64,000 bases of DNA, from positions 186,001 through 250,000 of the forward strand of contig CP137324.1 of the NCBI GenBank assembly GCA_033182465.1, read 5' to 3'. The stretch comes from Sanghuangporus weigelae. Its lineage: Eukaryota > Basidiomycota > Agaricomycetes > Hymenochaetales > Hymenochaetaceae. The notes below the pieces were generated by a model. The model worked only from the letters and a program-made list of their open reading frames with translations. It did not search any database and was not told where the DNA came from. A program made the translations under genes and the position numbers. Below, piece after piece: positions 34,519 to 46,857 of the stretch (position 1 is its first letter; each line of letters begins with the position of its first letter).

Positions 34519-35895
34519 ATGGCAGAACTTGCTGATCGAGGGCGTGTTTCGGATTGGAGTACGACACTTGCATCTTTACCAGATGAACTATGGACGAACA
34601 TATTTTTCTACGCGCTTCCGGACAATCCGAGCTTTTCCCTTCTTGAGTCTCCACTTCTTGTAACCCATGTCTGTCAATCATGGCGGCGAATTGCTGTTTC
34701 GCATCCGATGCTATGGTGCAGAATTTCACTAGCGTCATCCTACAATAATGTCTCAGTCGGAACGGTTGAGCTTATTGACCTATGGCTTCAGAGGTCCAGA
34801 AATTGTCCGTTGGACGTAGACCTACGTCTTCCGTTTGACGTACTTCCCTGGTCAATCGCCACTAATGACAAAGAGCACAAAGCAATCCAACAGATCCTGT
34901 CCCTCCTTTGCAAGCACTCTTCACATCTTCGAACTTTACTTCGCGGTTATCCTGAAATCCTACACAGGGTCCTTCAAGCCGAACATCTCCCACTGCTTGA
35001 GTTGTTCATCGTCGATCCACCGGAAGGCGACCTCTGCATTTTCTCAATAGATACTCTTCCCCGCAACCTCAAAAGTTTTGCGACATTCAATACCTACATT
35101 CACTTCGCGCCGACGACGGTTTGGCCAAAGTTGGAACATCTCGAGCTTTGGCAAACGGACGCTGGATTTTCTGGACTCAGTGCAAGGGACTGTCTGGATA
35201 TCCTTTCTCAGCTGCCCTCACTTCGTGCGGCCGGTTTTCATGTTTCAGTAGACGATGGCCAGAGCAGAAATGAAACTCCGCCGACAGTGGAACTGCCCTC
35301 GCTTCGGTGTCTTGTCATCTCGGCCTTCCCAGAACATGACATTAGCCTTCTTCTCAGCAACCTCTCCACACCTAGCCTCGAAGCTATTGGTCTCGACGGA
35401 TGCGCTAAGCGCACGCTCACAGACAATCTTCCAAATTTCTTCAGACAATGTTCGCGTACGCTACTGTTAGCTGTATTAGGCCAAGTCGGCATCATCGATG
35501 TGACGCTCCTTGGCGCTCTGACCTGCGCACCATCGCGCTCACGCATCGCTATCTGTTCTTCCTCGTTTGACGGTCACGTTGCTATGCGCGTCGGGCGGAC
35601 GCGCATGAACCAGCGCAGTATTTCTCATGAAGATCGATGGACTAGTGTAGGCTCCCCTGGCCATTTATTGAGCCTCGCGTACACTTCTGAAGACATGTGG
35701 TCCAATCTAAATACCCTGGACACAACATTCTTCTTTCCATATTGGACGTATCGTGATTTGGAACGATGGATGCCAGCTGCTATTCGCGCAGATGACAGTC
35801 CTTCGGAAGACACGGGCCCAGAGAGCATTAAAGTTTCTATTTGCAAGGGACAATCAGTTTCGCATAGATGTTTCTCGGAAGCTTGGTTGTCATAA
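34519..35895 (+). CDS. F-box protein
   Basis: Single exon of 458 residues from the ATG at 34519 (MAELADRGRVSDWSTTLASL). An in-frame ATG at 34435 would add 28 residues. The F-box lies at about residues 17-70: LASLPDELWTNIFFYALP, then LLVTHVCQSWRRIAVSHPML and W. Such boxes bind Skp1 in SCF ubiquitin ligases. The rest has loosely spaced Leu-rich segments (LPLLELFIVDPPEGD, WPKLEHLELWQTDAGF, PSLEAIGLDGCA), typical of the expanded agaricomycete F-box/LRR families. The substrate is unknown. Its stop is only 64 bases from the stop of the convergent dehydratase gene, so the 3' UTRs probably overlap. Confidence 0.88.
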   Translation: MAELADRGRVSDWSTTLASLPDELWTNIFFYALPDNPSFSLLESPLLVTHVCQSWRRIAVSHPMLWCRISLASSYNNVSVGTVELIDLWLQRSRNCPLDVDLRLPFDVLPWSIATNDKEHKAIQQILSLLCKHSSHLRTLLRGYPEILHRVLQAEHLPLLELFIVDPPEGDLCIFSIDTLPRNLKSFATFNTYIHFAPTTVWPKLEHLELWQTDAGFSGLSARDCLDILSQLPSLRAAGFHVSVDDGQSRNETPPTVELPSLRCLVISAFPEHDISLLLSNLSTPSLEAIGLDGCAKRTLTDNLPNFFRQCSRTLLLAVLGQVGIIDVTLLGALTCAPSRSRIAICSSSFDGHVAMRVGRTRMNQRSISHEDRWTSVGSPGHLLSLAYTSEDMWSNLNTLDTTFFFPYWTYRDLERWMPAAIRADDSPSEDTGPESIKVSICKGQSVSHRCFSEAWLS

Positions 35896-35959
35896 ATTCG
35901 GAATTAAACTATCTGCTATCATGGACCAATGTTGTCATTCAGCATACTTTATACATACA

Positions 35960-38015
35960 TCAGCTGCTCTGGCAACTTGCTGTTAACCAGTCGAAGTCAG
36001 CTCCCAAATTTGCCTGCTGTACAGTTCTCTCATAAAGTCCCGCGTATCCTCTCTTCGTTCTTTTCCTTGTGTGGTTCTCCTCCCATTCCTTCATTCTCCT
36101 TTTCATTTCTTCGTCCGCGATCTCGACCCAAATCCTCCCTTCCTCCACGTTTATCCCGACTACATCTCCATCACGCACAAGCGCAAGCGGTCCTCCTTTC
36201 GCAGACTCAGGAACAACGTGCAATACGACGGTACCCTGTGCCGTCCCACTCATCCTCGCGTCACTTACTCGGAGCATATCTTTCACACCTTGTGCCGCAA
36301 GTTTCTTTGGGATCGGTATGAGACCCGCTTCGGGCATCCCTGGATGTCCTACGGGACCTGTACCTTGCATTATTAATACCGTCTCGGGAGTCACAGACAG
36401 ATCGGTTGAATCAACACGCGCCGCAAGATCTGCGGCAGAGCTGAAGACTATCGCAGGCCCGTGGTGTTTGAGAAGGTTAGGTGAAGCCGCAGATGCCTTG
36501 AACACGCATCCGTCCGGCGCCAGGTTGCCTCGAAGCACTACAAGTGACGAGCGTGGGTATAATGGATCAGAAAGTGGACGAATGATGTTTTGTGCGAAGG
36601 TTCCGTGGCGCTGTGCTGCAGGATGTGACGCAAGCGCCGCGCCAAATGTAGGAGCTTCGACTGTACGCGCATCTAGATGCAATAAACCACCTTTCGCAAG
36701 AACCGAAAGAAGAGCAGGAACGCCCCCGGCTCGATGAAAGTCCTCCATATACCCTTCCCCGCTCGGTTTTAGGTCTACCAGAAGTGGTGTGCGTTTTCCA
36801 ATTCTGTCAAAGTCATCAAGCGTTATTCCTGTGGCTTCTGTCGGGCCTAACCCTGGTACGCGGCCCGCTATTGCAAGAAGATGGACGATAGCATTCGTAG
36901 AGCCACCTATCGCCTGTAGGACGGTTATCGCGTTCTCAAATGACTTACGCGTAAGAACGTCTTGTGGTCGCAGAGGCGTTTCGAATGCAAGGGAGTTGGA
37001 CACTATCAGAGATCCAATTTGCGAGGCTATGCGGAGACGAGCTGAGGATGGTGCGGTTGGCGTTGCAGATCCAAGAGGCGCAATACCTAACGCTTCAAGA
37101 ATGCACGCCATGGTGGATGCCGTTCCTTTGCGTCTGTGAATAAATGAAGAGAACCAGGCAGATGGAACAGCAGCGTACCCATAACTCCGCATGTCTATTC
37201 CATGCTTTATATCAAGTTTCATAATGAATTCGAAGTATTGAGTACATACCCCGACAGAAGGTACAAGTTCGTCGTTCACCCTGACGATATCCTCAATATC
37301 AATTATTCCCGCACGATAGTCCTTCCAATAGCTCCTGCAATCAGTGCATGCTCCGACACGTTTTCCTTCATAAGAGCCGGTAAGCATTGGTCCAGTGACC
37401 AGTGAAATGCATGGGACATTTGCAGAAATTGCACCCATGAGTTGAGCTGGGACAGTCTTTGAATATCATTTTGGATAGTAAGTTTCATGAAAGTTGCTAT
37501 TGAAATATCTCAAGGCGCACTTTGTCACAACCACCAACCTGTACGCGTCGTCAATAAACGAACGGGATTAAACCATTAAACGCACCAAAACAACACCATC
37601 CATCGGCTGTGCTTTCACCATTTCTTCCGTATCAATCGACATCAAATTCCGTAGATACATACTCGTTGGGCTTGCAAAGCTCTCGTGCAAGCTTATGGTC
37701 GGGAAGCGCACCGGAAGTGCCCCAGCAAGTAGTATCGAACGCTCCACGGCTGTGAGAAGTGCAGGTACATTTCCATGGCAGGGATTGAAGCCTGAAGATG
37801 TATCTATGAGACCGATGATAGGACGAGCAAGAGCGTCGTCGTTATATCCAGCGCCTTTTATGAAGGCTTTGCGCAGGAAAAGAGAGAATTCATCGTCGCC
37901 GCTGCAACTGAAGTCATAATGTGTTCTTATCAACAGATCTACTTAATGAAACTGACTATGAAGTTAATTTCGAGCGTAGACCAGTCTTTTGATCTGATAG
38001 CCTTTGATCCTCCAT
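35960..38015 (-). CDS. IlvD/Edd-family dehydratase (dihydroxy-acid or sugar-acid dehydratase)
   Basis: Fe-S dehydratase. Six exons: 38015-37957, 37901-37586, 37538-37521 (18 bases), 37456-37250, 37194-37179 (16 bases) and 37125-35960, giving 593 residues. The start ATG at 38015 gives MEDQRLSDQKTGLRSKLTS, with no mitochondrial presequence. The three expected cluster cysteines are present in FNPCHGN, GGCDK and SVGTCGVMGTASTMA. Other family blocks: FPTISLHESFASPTSMYLRN, GACTDCRSYW, IGGSTNAIVHLLAI, GPVGHPGMPEAG and SDARMSGT. The N-terminal form (YGDDEFSLFLRKAFIKGAGY) and the lack of targeting signal fit the sugar-acid dehydratase side of the family better than mitochondrial Ilv3. That is inference, so no symbol is given. 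Length is normal for the family. Confidence 0.93.
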
Positions 38016-39718
38016 ACTTTGGTGGAAACCGTTAGAGGCAAGTTAGGTAGAGCTTGATAGTCTTTGGTTCACATGACGAGCAATGTGAGATAGATTGAAC
38101 ACGGTCCGGAGAGAACCAGCGTGGGTGGAGAAAGCCAACCAACTATGCCTTGTTGCTAAATAGCAATCCCAAGGAGATTGCGTGATAATCTAAGTCGAAG
38201 CACGCAAAGTTTGAACAAACCAGATGTACGGTCCATTAGGAAATCAAAGCGAACCCAGCAAGGTTTGGTAGCCAAAGCCGTTCAGAGCCAATATCAGATA
38301 CTAGTACATAGTCGTGATGAAGCAGGAAGATACCAGAAATTTCGACAAGGGTGGCTTGTTGAGCCGGAGAAGCTCTTCCACTTTACAGACCACAATATCA
38401 ACTTTTTCCGTACGCAAGAAGGGAATCTTACAGTCACGACTCATGAGTTAACTGATCTTGCAATGAAAAGTATGAGATATCATATCAATAAGTTAGAAGG
38501 ACAAAGGCTTCGGCTTTTGGTCCGAAATTCAACAAGATAAAATCACCTGTAAATGTGGTCTCTCCACCCGAAAAGATCAGGGTAGACGTGTGGTGATACA
38601 GATCTTGCAAAAAGATAAGGGAGAAAAAAAAGGATAAAAAAGAGGATAAAAATAAAAATAAAATGGTATTTAAATTTGACGGACCCCAGATACCGCACGT
38701 GTCTCCGAAGATGAACCTTATATTCTAGATAGATAAGGAGAGTTGAAACGGGGATTGATTCCGCTCACCAACTGAACCTCTCCGTCCATTTACGTTCAGA
38801 TATCTCGTGTCGGTGTCGCTTGAAATTCTCCTTCAAAACAGTTGTGCCGTTCAAGACATGTAGCAAGGCACATTGATATGTCGCATGTTTTGCTTCTTAT
38901 TACAGGTTTTTACTAATGATGATATCCATTGATGCGATTGCAAGATAGCCTAGAGAAGTTCGTCCTTTAAAACCCATAACCTCGGCCTGATGAGACTGGC
39001 GAAGCATGCTTTAGGGCTGTCAACGATCATGCCAGTGTGAGCAGATCGATAATGTACTTTTTACGTTGATCGGGGAAATCGGGAGGAGTATTCACTTCCG
39101 GGCGGAAACCAATGAACGCGATGAGTAGCGGAATCGTAATTGGTATGTCCGTCTGAGACATAATTGGCCCTCAATGGTGCTCTCGACGATCCTGCGGCGC
39201 CGCCTTAACAAGGATACTCACGCTGTCAAGCTCAATGAAAAGCCGATCCGGACTCATCGTATCCGAGTGCGACGGGATCCCACTCGTTGCATCCATTTAC
39301 AACGAAGTCCGCACCGTTGCTTCGACTTCGCTCTGGAGATAATGAGTCATCTAGCCTGAGTGTAGGCCTATCAGGTTTATCTTACCTTTGCTTCGTTCAC
39401 ACGCAACCGATGCGAGGCGCATGGGCTCGCCAATACGTGTGTACGTGTGCGTAAGTGCGCACGCTGCGTATGCACGAACATAGATGTCCTTCTCTCACCT
39501 CCTTAGACTGAATGATAACACTCTCATAGCCTAATTTGGATTTATGCTCTTATAGCTTAGGCCGTCGTGGCGGTGATCTCTCGTCGCTTCCCGGCGGTTA
39601 ACTATTCACCGGTCGGACCGATACCCAAGCACTCAATGGAGCGACTTTTATGGCAGCGGAGAGCTCGACAATTGCGAAAGAATTGGTTTACTGTCATGAA
39701 TAACATATTGACTTCCGC

Positions 39719-40340
39719 TCAAATAAGTTTCAAACCAGGTCTGGAGACGATCACCATTTCCACCAACCCTGATACGGGCTGTTTCTGCCTGAATTTCTGC
39801 CCGAGCTGTCTGAACATCGACTGTCTACTCATCAACACGTTTACCGAAGCCCAAGCAAGATACATCTCTGAAGCGTCAGGCAAGTCCATCCAAATCTCCA
39901 AAAGATCTAGGAATTTTTCTAGGCAGGTCTTCTTCTTGGCAGTTAGCAACGTCTGTAACTTACTTATCTTCATGCGACCTGGAGAAACGACAAAGTACTT
40001 TTTTGTACTTTTCCGCTTCCGGTGCAATGAGACCCACAAATTCAGTAGTGATCGCGTCGGCAGGGTAAACAGGGGTAAATATTTGATTTGTGTATGGCAC
40101 TAATGGTTGACCAGTTTGCACTAGTCTAGACGGAGTAAGTCGAAAAAAATCGAAGTTCTGATCGGGAGTGTGAATGATCACGGACAGAGAGGCACACGGA
40201 GACTCACACAGGATAGAAAGATAGAAAAGGTGGTAGAAAAGTCCAGATCTCATTTGAGGCTCAGGGAAGAGTTGAAACGAAATAACTGTTAGGGCTGAAG
40301 CAGACTGGACAGAAACTGGACTTTGGTCCCGCTTCTTCAT
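39719..40340 (-). pseudogene. Possible unrecognised gene or relic
   Basis: On the minus strand, one stretch ending near 39970 reads RLVQTGQPLVPYTNQIFTPV followed by PADAITTEFVGLIAPEAEKY. An overlapping frame further on reads LLEIWMDLPDASEMYLAWAS and then MFRQLGQKFRQKQPVSGL before a stop at 39719. Both look more protein-like than random, and the second is charged and helical. A GTAAGT donor-like site lies between them, but I could not fix a start or a clean joined frame. No family recognised. It could be a small two-exon gene or a decayed one. Confidence 0.25.
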
Positions 40341-41651
40341 TGATCTTCTTCATGCACAGATCTGTGTAGAAGCGTGATAGACAGGAGGCCAGGAAGTTCC
40401 AGTCGTTGTTATGGAAGAGATCACTGAAAACAGGAGAGGAGGCTTCATAAACTCCGTCAGCAAGATGCTTTTATGTACAGCACCTATCAGGTCACTGTAT
40501 TATCCGACTTACGGTGACCTTCGCGCATTATCATATCATGCAGGAAATGTAGGTAACAAGCAGCGTTGCGTAACGCTAACCACTTCAACTAATTACACTT
40601 GAATTGTTTTGCGGGAGCATTATTACCAAAACACGGGTGTTGGCATGTGTTGGCACAGTCCTCGACGTCCAAATCCTCGCTTGTGTTTTGCTGTCCCCCG
40701 TGAACTGCGCAGAAAAGCAGAATAACACCAGTCACTACCCCGTAAGTGCACTGCTCCTTGCGGATCTATTTGCTTCCGAATTTCCGGACCCTTGTCTCGC
40801 CAACTCATCTGCGTCTTGGTAGAAATAGGTAAGAATGCGGGAGAATTCAGGGCTCCCACTTTAGCGTATATACTACACATTAAGTACTGTAGTCATGCGC
40901 AAATGCACAATCATTTGACCAATTACTTATGAATTCTCCTATGTTACATGACGTACTCAGGCGAAGCTAGAGATCTGGGAACCAGATATTATATTGCTGT
41001 GTTCGAATAAACTAGGAAGGTGCATTGCTTTCTCTCTATATTTAATATTATTGAACAGACCAGCGATCACCGTTAGTCTTTGGGTTCAACATAAAAACTT
41101 ATCTTCTAAAAGTTCTGCATCGAATCAAGTTTGATACTTCTCCACGTAGATGCGAGAAGAAACCCTAAGAAACCATGTTCCAACCATGAAGCAAGCACGT
41201 TTCCGAATCATTCTTATTCTCTATACGAAATAGGATTTCCAGATGCTTAGGGTGGTGCTCAGGCAATGCGTACGAGACATATACAGTATCAAGCGACACA
41301 GATCGTTATCACGTAAAGCGGACATGTAGAGCATACCAGTGTAGCTTCAGTCGGAACCTCCAAGAAATATACAACAGGTACTGTGCATGCAAACTCCATT
41401 CGGACGCACGTCGTATGTTCACATACGTCATAAGGCCAGCCATACCCTGGCAGGATTCGAGTCTGGATCTCGAAGTGAAGTCTCCCCATGGATTCGTACT
41501 TGTTCAGGATACTCGACGATAAAGCATGTATGCGTGGGGGAAAGGCAAGTGCGTGGCCGAGAAAGGAATTCTCCTCCCGCTCCTTGCTTCTCCACTATCT
41601 AAGCCTCGCAGCCGAGTATCCAGTTTAAGAACAGAAGCAGTGCAAATCAGG

Positions 41652-41677
41652 AGTCGAACGCAGTCGAACGCAGTCGC
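41652..41677. repeat. Short 10-bp tandem repeat
   Basis: About two and a half copies of a 10-base unit (AGTCGAACGC). Non-coding context. Confidence 0.6.
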
Positions 41678-44600
41678 AGAAGAGATAGCAAATCCTGTCT
41701 GATACTCGGAGAAGGCCCCTTTCCGCGAGACGACCAAAACCTTCTCTAAACCCAGGAATAGCCTCGAGCGTGCTTCATCTCTCAGTAGGAGACCTAAGAA
41801 TAGTCCGTAGTCCGTTCAGTACAGCTCCGTTTACGGCAACTGGCTGGGAAGTCTATTTTGTGCAGGCAAAAATAACTTGAATGCCATGAGCGGAAGCAGG
41901 ATAAGAGGGGGGTCGTAAGGCGGGACTGCACTTTTACGATACGGCGGAAAATCGTACTGTCGAGTCACCACCGAGTCCTGCGGCTGGTTTTGGATACGCC
42001 CTGTACTAGAAGATTCATTTCAACCATCCGCTTCGAGTCAGGTTATTTCAGCCAGTTGACTAGTGGCGACTCTAGACCAATGTAGTTTGCTTCAATTCAT
42101 GATCCAAATTCGTCGCCGCCACTGATTTGGAAGCTTCACCAGTCTCGCAAGTATAACAGAAACCCCATGAATAGAAATCTCCTGAAGCCCATCTGATGCA
42201 GGTAACCAATGGTTCCCAGTAAATCCATGGTGGCCGGAGTACTGAAGATAAGGCATAGTCTAGTCCTTCTCAGTTGCAGTTTCGGAAGATAGGGGGATCG
42301 CGGCCATGCTTGGAAGAATTACGAAGGAGTAAAATTGCTAATAACCTCACGGAAGCAAAACCGTCACCTACATTGCACTAACTAGTGGCACATTCACAAC
42401 GTAAGAGCACCATCCCAAATCCACGAGCCATTCATTTCAAAGCATCTAGTGTGCATGCATGTAGGCAGACTATCCGTGGCCACCCGACTAGGCAAGAATA
42501 CAAATTAGTCCTCGCGTCGGAGGGACTCTACACCCATTCGTATCGTTGAACATTACAAATACGAGTGTAAGTCCTCCTGTACTCACTATTATTACCAACC
42601 AACACGTACTCCGTTCGCGTCGGGTCAGTATGTATACAATTCTATCAAATCACCAGCATTACCGCCTTGCTTCTTGAAGAGTAAACAAGTCGCCGCAACA
42701 AGAAATCTGGAAGCAGAAGTCAACACCCCGAAGCACACTATCTGAGTATCTCCATCTGCATATTCTGCAGTTATCTGATCGGACCGATATCCAACGGAAT
42801 TTCCTTCCGCCTCAGAAGTCCGAAGAGGAGCGATAATCTTGCGAGATTAGCATGTGATTTGACATGCACCGAGAGCAGCTGCTTCTCATTGTGTAAAATT
42901 AACGGCCCGTCTAATCAGATTGATTGACCTAGTCGGTGGTAATAATCGTGAACGATTTATGTAGCTAAGTAGAGTTAAGTCCGACAATACAGGTAAAATT
43001 TGGCTCCCCCTCTTCTCACCTTGCATATCTTACACGTGTAATTCCAGCCAGAGAAAGCTCTCGCTGTTAGCACCAGACAACCCGATTTATTCAATCGTAT
43101 GACGCAAGAATTATCGCGGAGAACGAATTGGCATGCATGCATGCGCATAAAATTCCACGCCGAGAACGACTGGAAGATTGTGCGGGTTTAAAAAAGAGGG
43201 TTAGCACCGATTAGCCCTGCGGCCGAAACGTACGTACATCTGCATACATCGCAGACAAGAAAGAACCTCTCTATCGAGGAGATAATCATTCCTGTGGGAA
43301 ACAAATGAGAATTACTATAAGCATTCCTACTACTTCGATTGGGGAAGATACTTCGGAAGGCCATCGATGGATTGATTGAACAGTAGGGAGTTCCCAGAAC
43401 CTGCGAGCATCGGAGTGGCGGAGTGGCTTTCTTTTTCGATGGGGCACATGAGACAACACTCGATATCGCCGAGTACTCCTACCGCCATCGAATTCTTCTA
43501 TCTTTGACTTGCTTGGTGTGTATACTGTAGAGCCATATAGTGGAGGAAAGCAAACCTAAATCAAAGCACGTTGAGATAACTTGGATTCTCCCTCCAGGGT
43601 TGAATTCTGATACGTACCCGCTCGTTGTCCTTCCCAAAGCTTGAGAAACTTAGCAGGGATGTGAGTGGTCCTGACAAGAATTGAGATAACGCCGTCTGAG
43701 AGCTTTGTGAGCCGTGTCCCGTTTCCCATCGCTATTCCCTAAACAGAACACATCAGTATAGTATCGTCTCTCATACAGAAACAAAAAATTCCGAGAGTCA
43801 TCCTATCCAAGGCCAAAAGGGAACTGATTCTCACAGCAACCAATACCAATATCATCAGTCCCACGGCCACCGAACCGCATTCCTAACCTAAATGTTCACA
43901 GGCTCCATGGATGTACGTATCGCAACGCCGGCATCCAAGTCTAGCCAAGCACGAGTATCAACCAAATCCGACATAAAACCTGTCGTATATCCCTCACGCT
44001 CGTTCGTGAGTTCGTTCGTTATCTTTTCCCATGTCAAACTAAACTAGAACAGAACGTGAACTCGCTAGAACGCCCGAGTCCGTATCAATCCACGCACGTA
44101 CGTATGCGAGTAAGCATCGAGACCATCTACGACGATCCTCTTCGCGTGCTTCTCCAAGCGTAATATCAGTATATAAAAAGCCAACACACCCAATCGTTAT
44201 CGTTAACTGATTCACGCACGCACTGACCAACCCGATGACGCAAGACGTAAAAGAACGGCGGGCTTCCGACCTCCGAGAATGAATGAAGACCGTTAACATT
44301 GTTGTGTTGGTCGCTCGAAAAACGAAAAGAAAAAACGAATACATGTATAGTCCTGGCCCGGGCGGGTGTCGAGAGTCTCTGATCTGCTGCCAGCCCAGCG
44401 CCACATGCCACATGGGTGAGGGAAAACCGTTATTGCCTTTTACGCTCGGACCGTCCCTCCGTCGGAGGGCCTGGATTGGCTGACTGGGTCGAGAACCCAC
44501 TGAGAAGAAGGGGGGTCAACACACCAGAAAGGTAATGAGCCAACGAGCCAATGAGGTGGCAGGATAGGAGCTTAGCCTTCGTCCCGACCCATCCCGAGGG

Positions 44601-46233
44601 TGCCATGCTCATGACCAATAGACGTACATGAAAGCTCATGAATGTTCATGCGTAATCTCGTAGACGAAGTGAGCAGACGAGCGTGATAGTTGCTGTGAAT
44701 CAGCTGAGCGGAACCCGGGGGAACCACAGGCGTCAGGCGTGCCATGCACGCACCTCGCACGCAATGTGAATTTTCATTACAATATTCAATTAATTATCAC
44801 GATACTTACTTCATCAGTTTCTCTTCTCTCAATGCTATATAATGATCGATCACGCTCGCGCCGTTTTCCTGGGGGTCGTCCACCTGGACCGACGTTCCCG
44901 AGCCCGACTTCTTACCAGTCTTCAGTCCTCCGAGACGGGAAAGACTCTTCCCATCCCCATCCAGCATCACCTCCACAAGTCAAGTCAAACCTCGGCGAAT
45001 TCGAAGTACTCGACTCCTTTATTAAAAAGACACTTCTGAAAGCTTCTCGCATTAATATTATTAATATTTACTTAATTTTAATATTGATACACTCACGGAG
45101 CTTCTAACTTGACTTGGCTTGCCTTGACCTGTGACTTGTACTCGACGACTCTGCTATATCCGATGCTCGAGCCCGGATTGTCGACAGAAGAAATCGCATG
45201 CGGATTTGAATTGACTCCAGCCAGATAAACCCCGAGAAAGCTCCCGAAGGGGCGCCGGTGAACAATGCAAACCTAACAAAAAAAAAGAGGAAGACAAGAC
45301 ACTGCAACCTCGAAGAGACCGAGGTTCTTCCGACAGCGCGAGGGATGAAAACGGTCGAACAGACATACGATCATCCTACACGCGCATCTGTACGTCCAAA
45401 GAGCAGGAAACGGACCGATGCACTGCTCTATATCGATGAAATCCCCGGCGTACCTTGGGCGTGTGGACGGTACGTCAAGAAGCACAATAGACATAGATAA
45501 CACGAATAGACGATATGAGTAATTCGGTCGCCTGCTGAGCTGGCAGGAGCAGGAACAAGACAAAAGGTACGTTAAGTAACGACAAGCACCGACTCGAAAC
45601 GAAGCGGACTTCCGATTGACGTACGTACAGTACATACATATATGCAAATGCCTGATGAACAGCGTGCGTCCGTGTCACGCGTACGGCTCGCTATATATCT
45701 ATCTCCGATTTCTACCTGTGTTAACCGCCATCTTACCGAGACACGAGACGAACATGCCGGACAAGCATGCCAGTGCTGGTATTAATGAATCGGGATCGGG
45801 ACGGACATGACCATCGATGACGTTTCTTTTGAACCTCCGAAGAACCAACCACTTCCTCTTTGATTGAAGTTTAGCCTATACACCGCCAAATGTGTGACCT
45901 ATATGACATGACGAATCCGGAGTTTTATTTGGTCGATACATTTAAATTTAGCAGAGAATATATGTAAACCCTCACCTCGAAGAAAGTTTCGTAAACAGAT
46001 GGTCCCATCCGTGAGTAAGAGACGGGACGCATTTGTTTTGCTGTTCGAAGCCTTCTAGCCGTCGTACGAGGCGGCGGTGTATACGCAATCCAAAAAAAAA
46101 AAATCGATACAAATCCCGACGACAAAGCCGAGAGTAGGAAGAAACAGCAAAAACATTGGAAAAATAGCGGTGATATAGCAAGCAAATCAATGTATGTAAA
46201 GAGCGATGAAAGGCAGTAAGTAAAGAAAGAACG

Positions 46234-46857
46234 TTAGTCATTCAGTAACTCCGCGAGCTCGTCTTCTGTCGGAGCCGGTCCTTGATCTGGGGGAGCTCGT
46301 TCGTCTCGTAACATTCTGAAAGCGCAGAACACATGCAGGACGATAAGATAGGACAGACGCAAGATGAGGAAACGTGGACGTTACCGAGAATCTTTCCGTA
46401 CGTCATCTATTGGGACGGCCAGTACAGGCTCTTGAGGCGTCTCCGCCGGAAGCACCTACACCCAACAAAACACGCAATGCAACATCCCCATTAATATTAC
46501 CGCCAACATGCAGCCCTCAAAGATCTAGAGCACACACACGCACATAATGATTATCGCAATACGGACAATACTCGTCGCTCTCCTCATACGCGCTCACGTC
46601 CTTCCTGAACGCCCTGCGGCACTTCTTGCACAGGAACACCATCTCCATCGTCTTCGCGAGCTTGTGGCTCTGGCCTTGCTGCTCGGCGTGGCACTCCGCG
46701 CAGTCGTACCACTGCCGGCAGCAGGGCGCGCGGATGGCGACTTGCGCGTTTAGGACGTGTTTGCTGTGTAGATGGGGGATTGTTTGATTGATCGATTTTG
46801 ATTGAACTACATCGGTATGACATGGCTGTGCGGTGCGCTTGCTAGGACTTACCACAT
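46234..46857 (-). CDS. CHY-type zinc-finger protein
   Basis: Four coding exons: 46857-46853 (5 bases, ATGTG), 46763-46544, 46455-46385 and 46315-46234, totalling 125 residues. Splicing the 5-base exon gives MCKHVLNAQVAIRAPCCRQW, matching the usual start of small fungal CHY zinc-finger proteins. Without it the frame has no sensible start. Cys/His pairs follow in order: CCRQWYDCAECH, a His in SHKLAKT, then FLCKKCRRAFRKD and EYCPYCDNHYV, all expected zinc ligands. The acidic C-terminus ends DELAELLND. The family includes the zinc-binding Hot13 of mitochondria and uncharacterised fungal proteins; the role here is unknown. It stands alone in a gene-poor region. Confidence 0.92.

Larger units (their letters stand above)
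38016..46233. other. 8.2-kb gene-poor region
   Basis: No gene with a convincing splice chain or domain is seen across this stretch. It contains an A-rich purine tract (about 38605-38660), alternating purine-pyrimidine runs such as GCATGCATGCATGC near 43132, and scattered short open frames. One minus-strand stretch (39719-40340) looks coding-like and is listed separately. No reverse transcriptase, transposase or terminal repeat was recognised, though eroded elements could be hidden. Confidence 0.5.

Noticed and set aside
38178-38540. A 120-residue plus-strand frame rich in Arg, Gln and Lys
   Set aside because: No domain, no splice partner and no supporting context; it is followed by an A-rich tract. 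It could be an eroded element but cannot be supported.
38605-38660. A-rich purine tract as the tail of a non-LTR element
   Set aside because: No reverse transcriptase or endonuclease coding sequence upstream and no target-site duplication seen.
39567-40103. A 178-residue plus-strand frame
   Set aside because: It lies opposite a minus-strand stretch that looks more coding-like, and its Cys/Phe-rich composition looks like an antisense shadow.
41440-41680. TTCGA-containing stretches that look like a tRNA B box
   Set aside because: The flanking bases do not pair into a T-stem and no A box or acceptor stem fits; no tRNA gene supported.
44039-44500. Minus-strand 153-residue frame
   Set aside because: Mixed composition, no domain, no splice context, in repeat-rich non-coding DNA.
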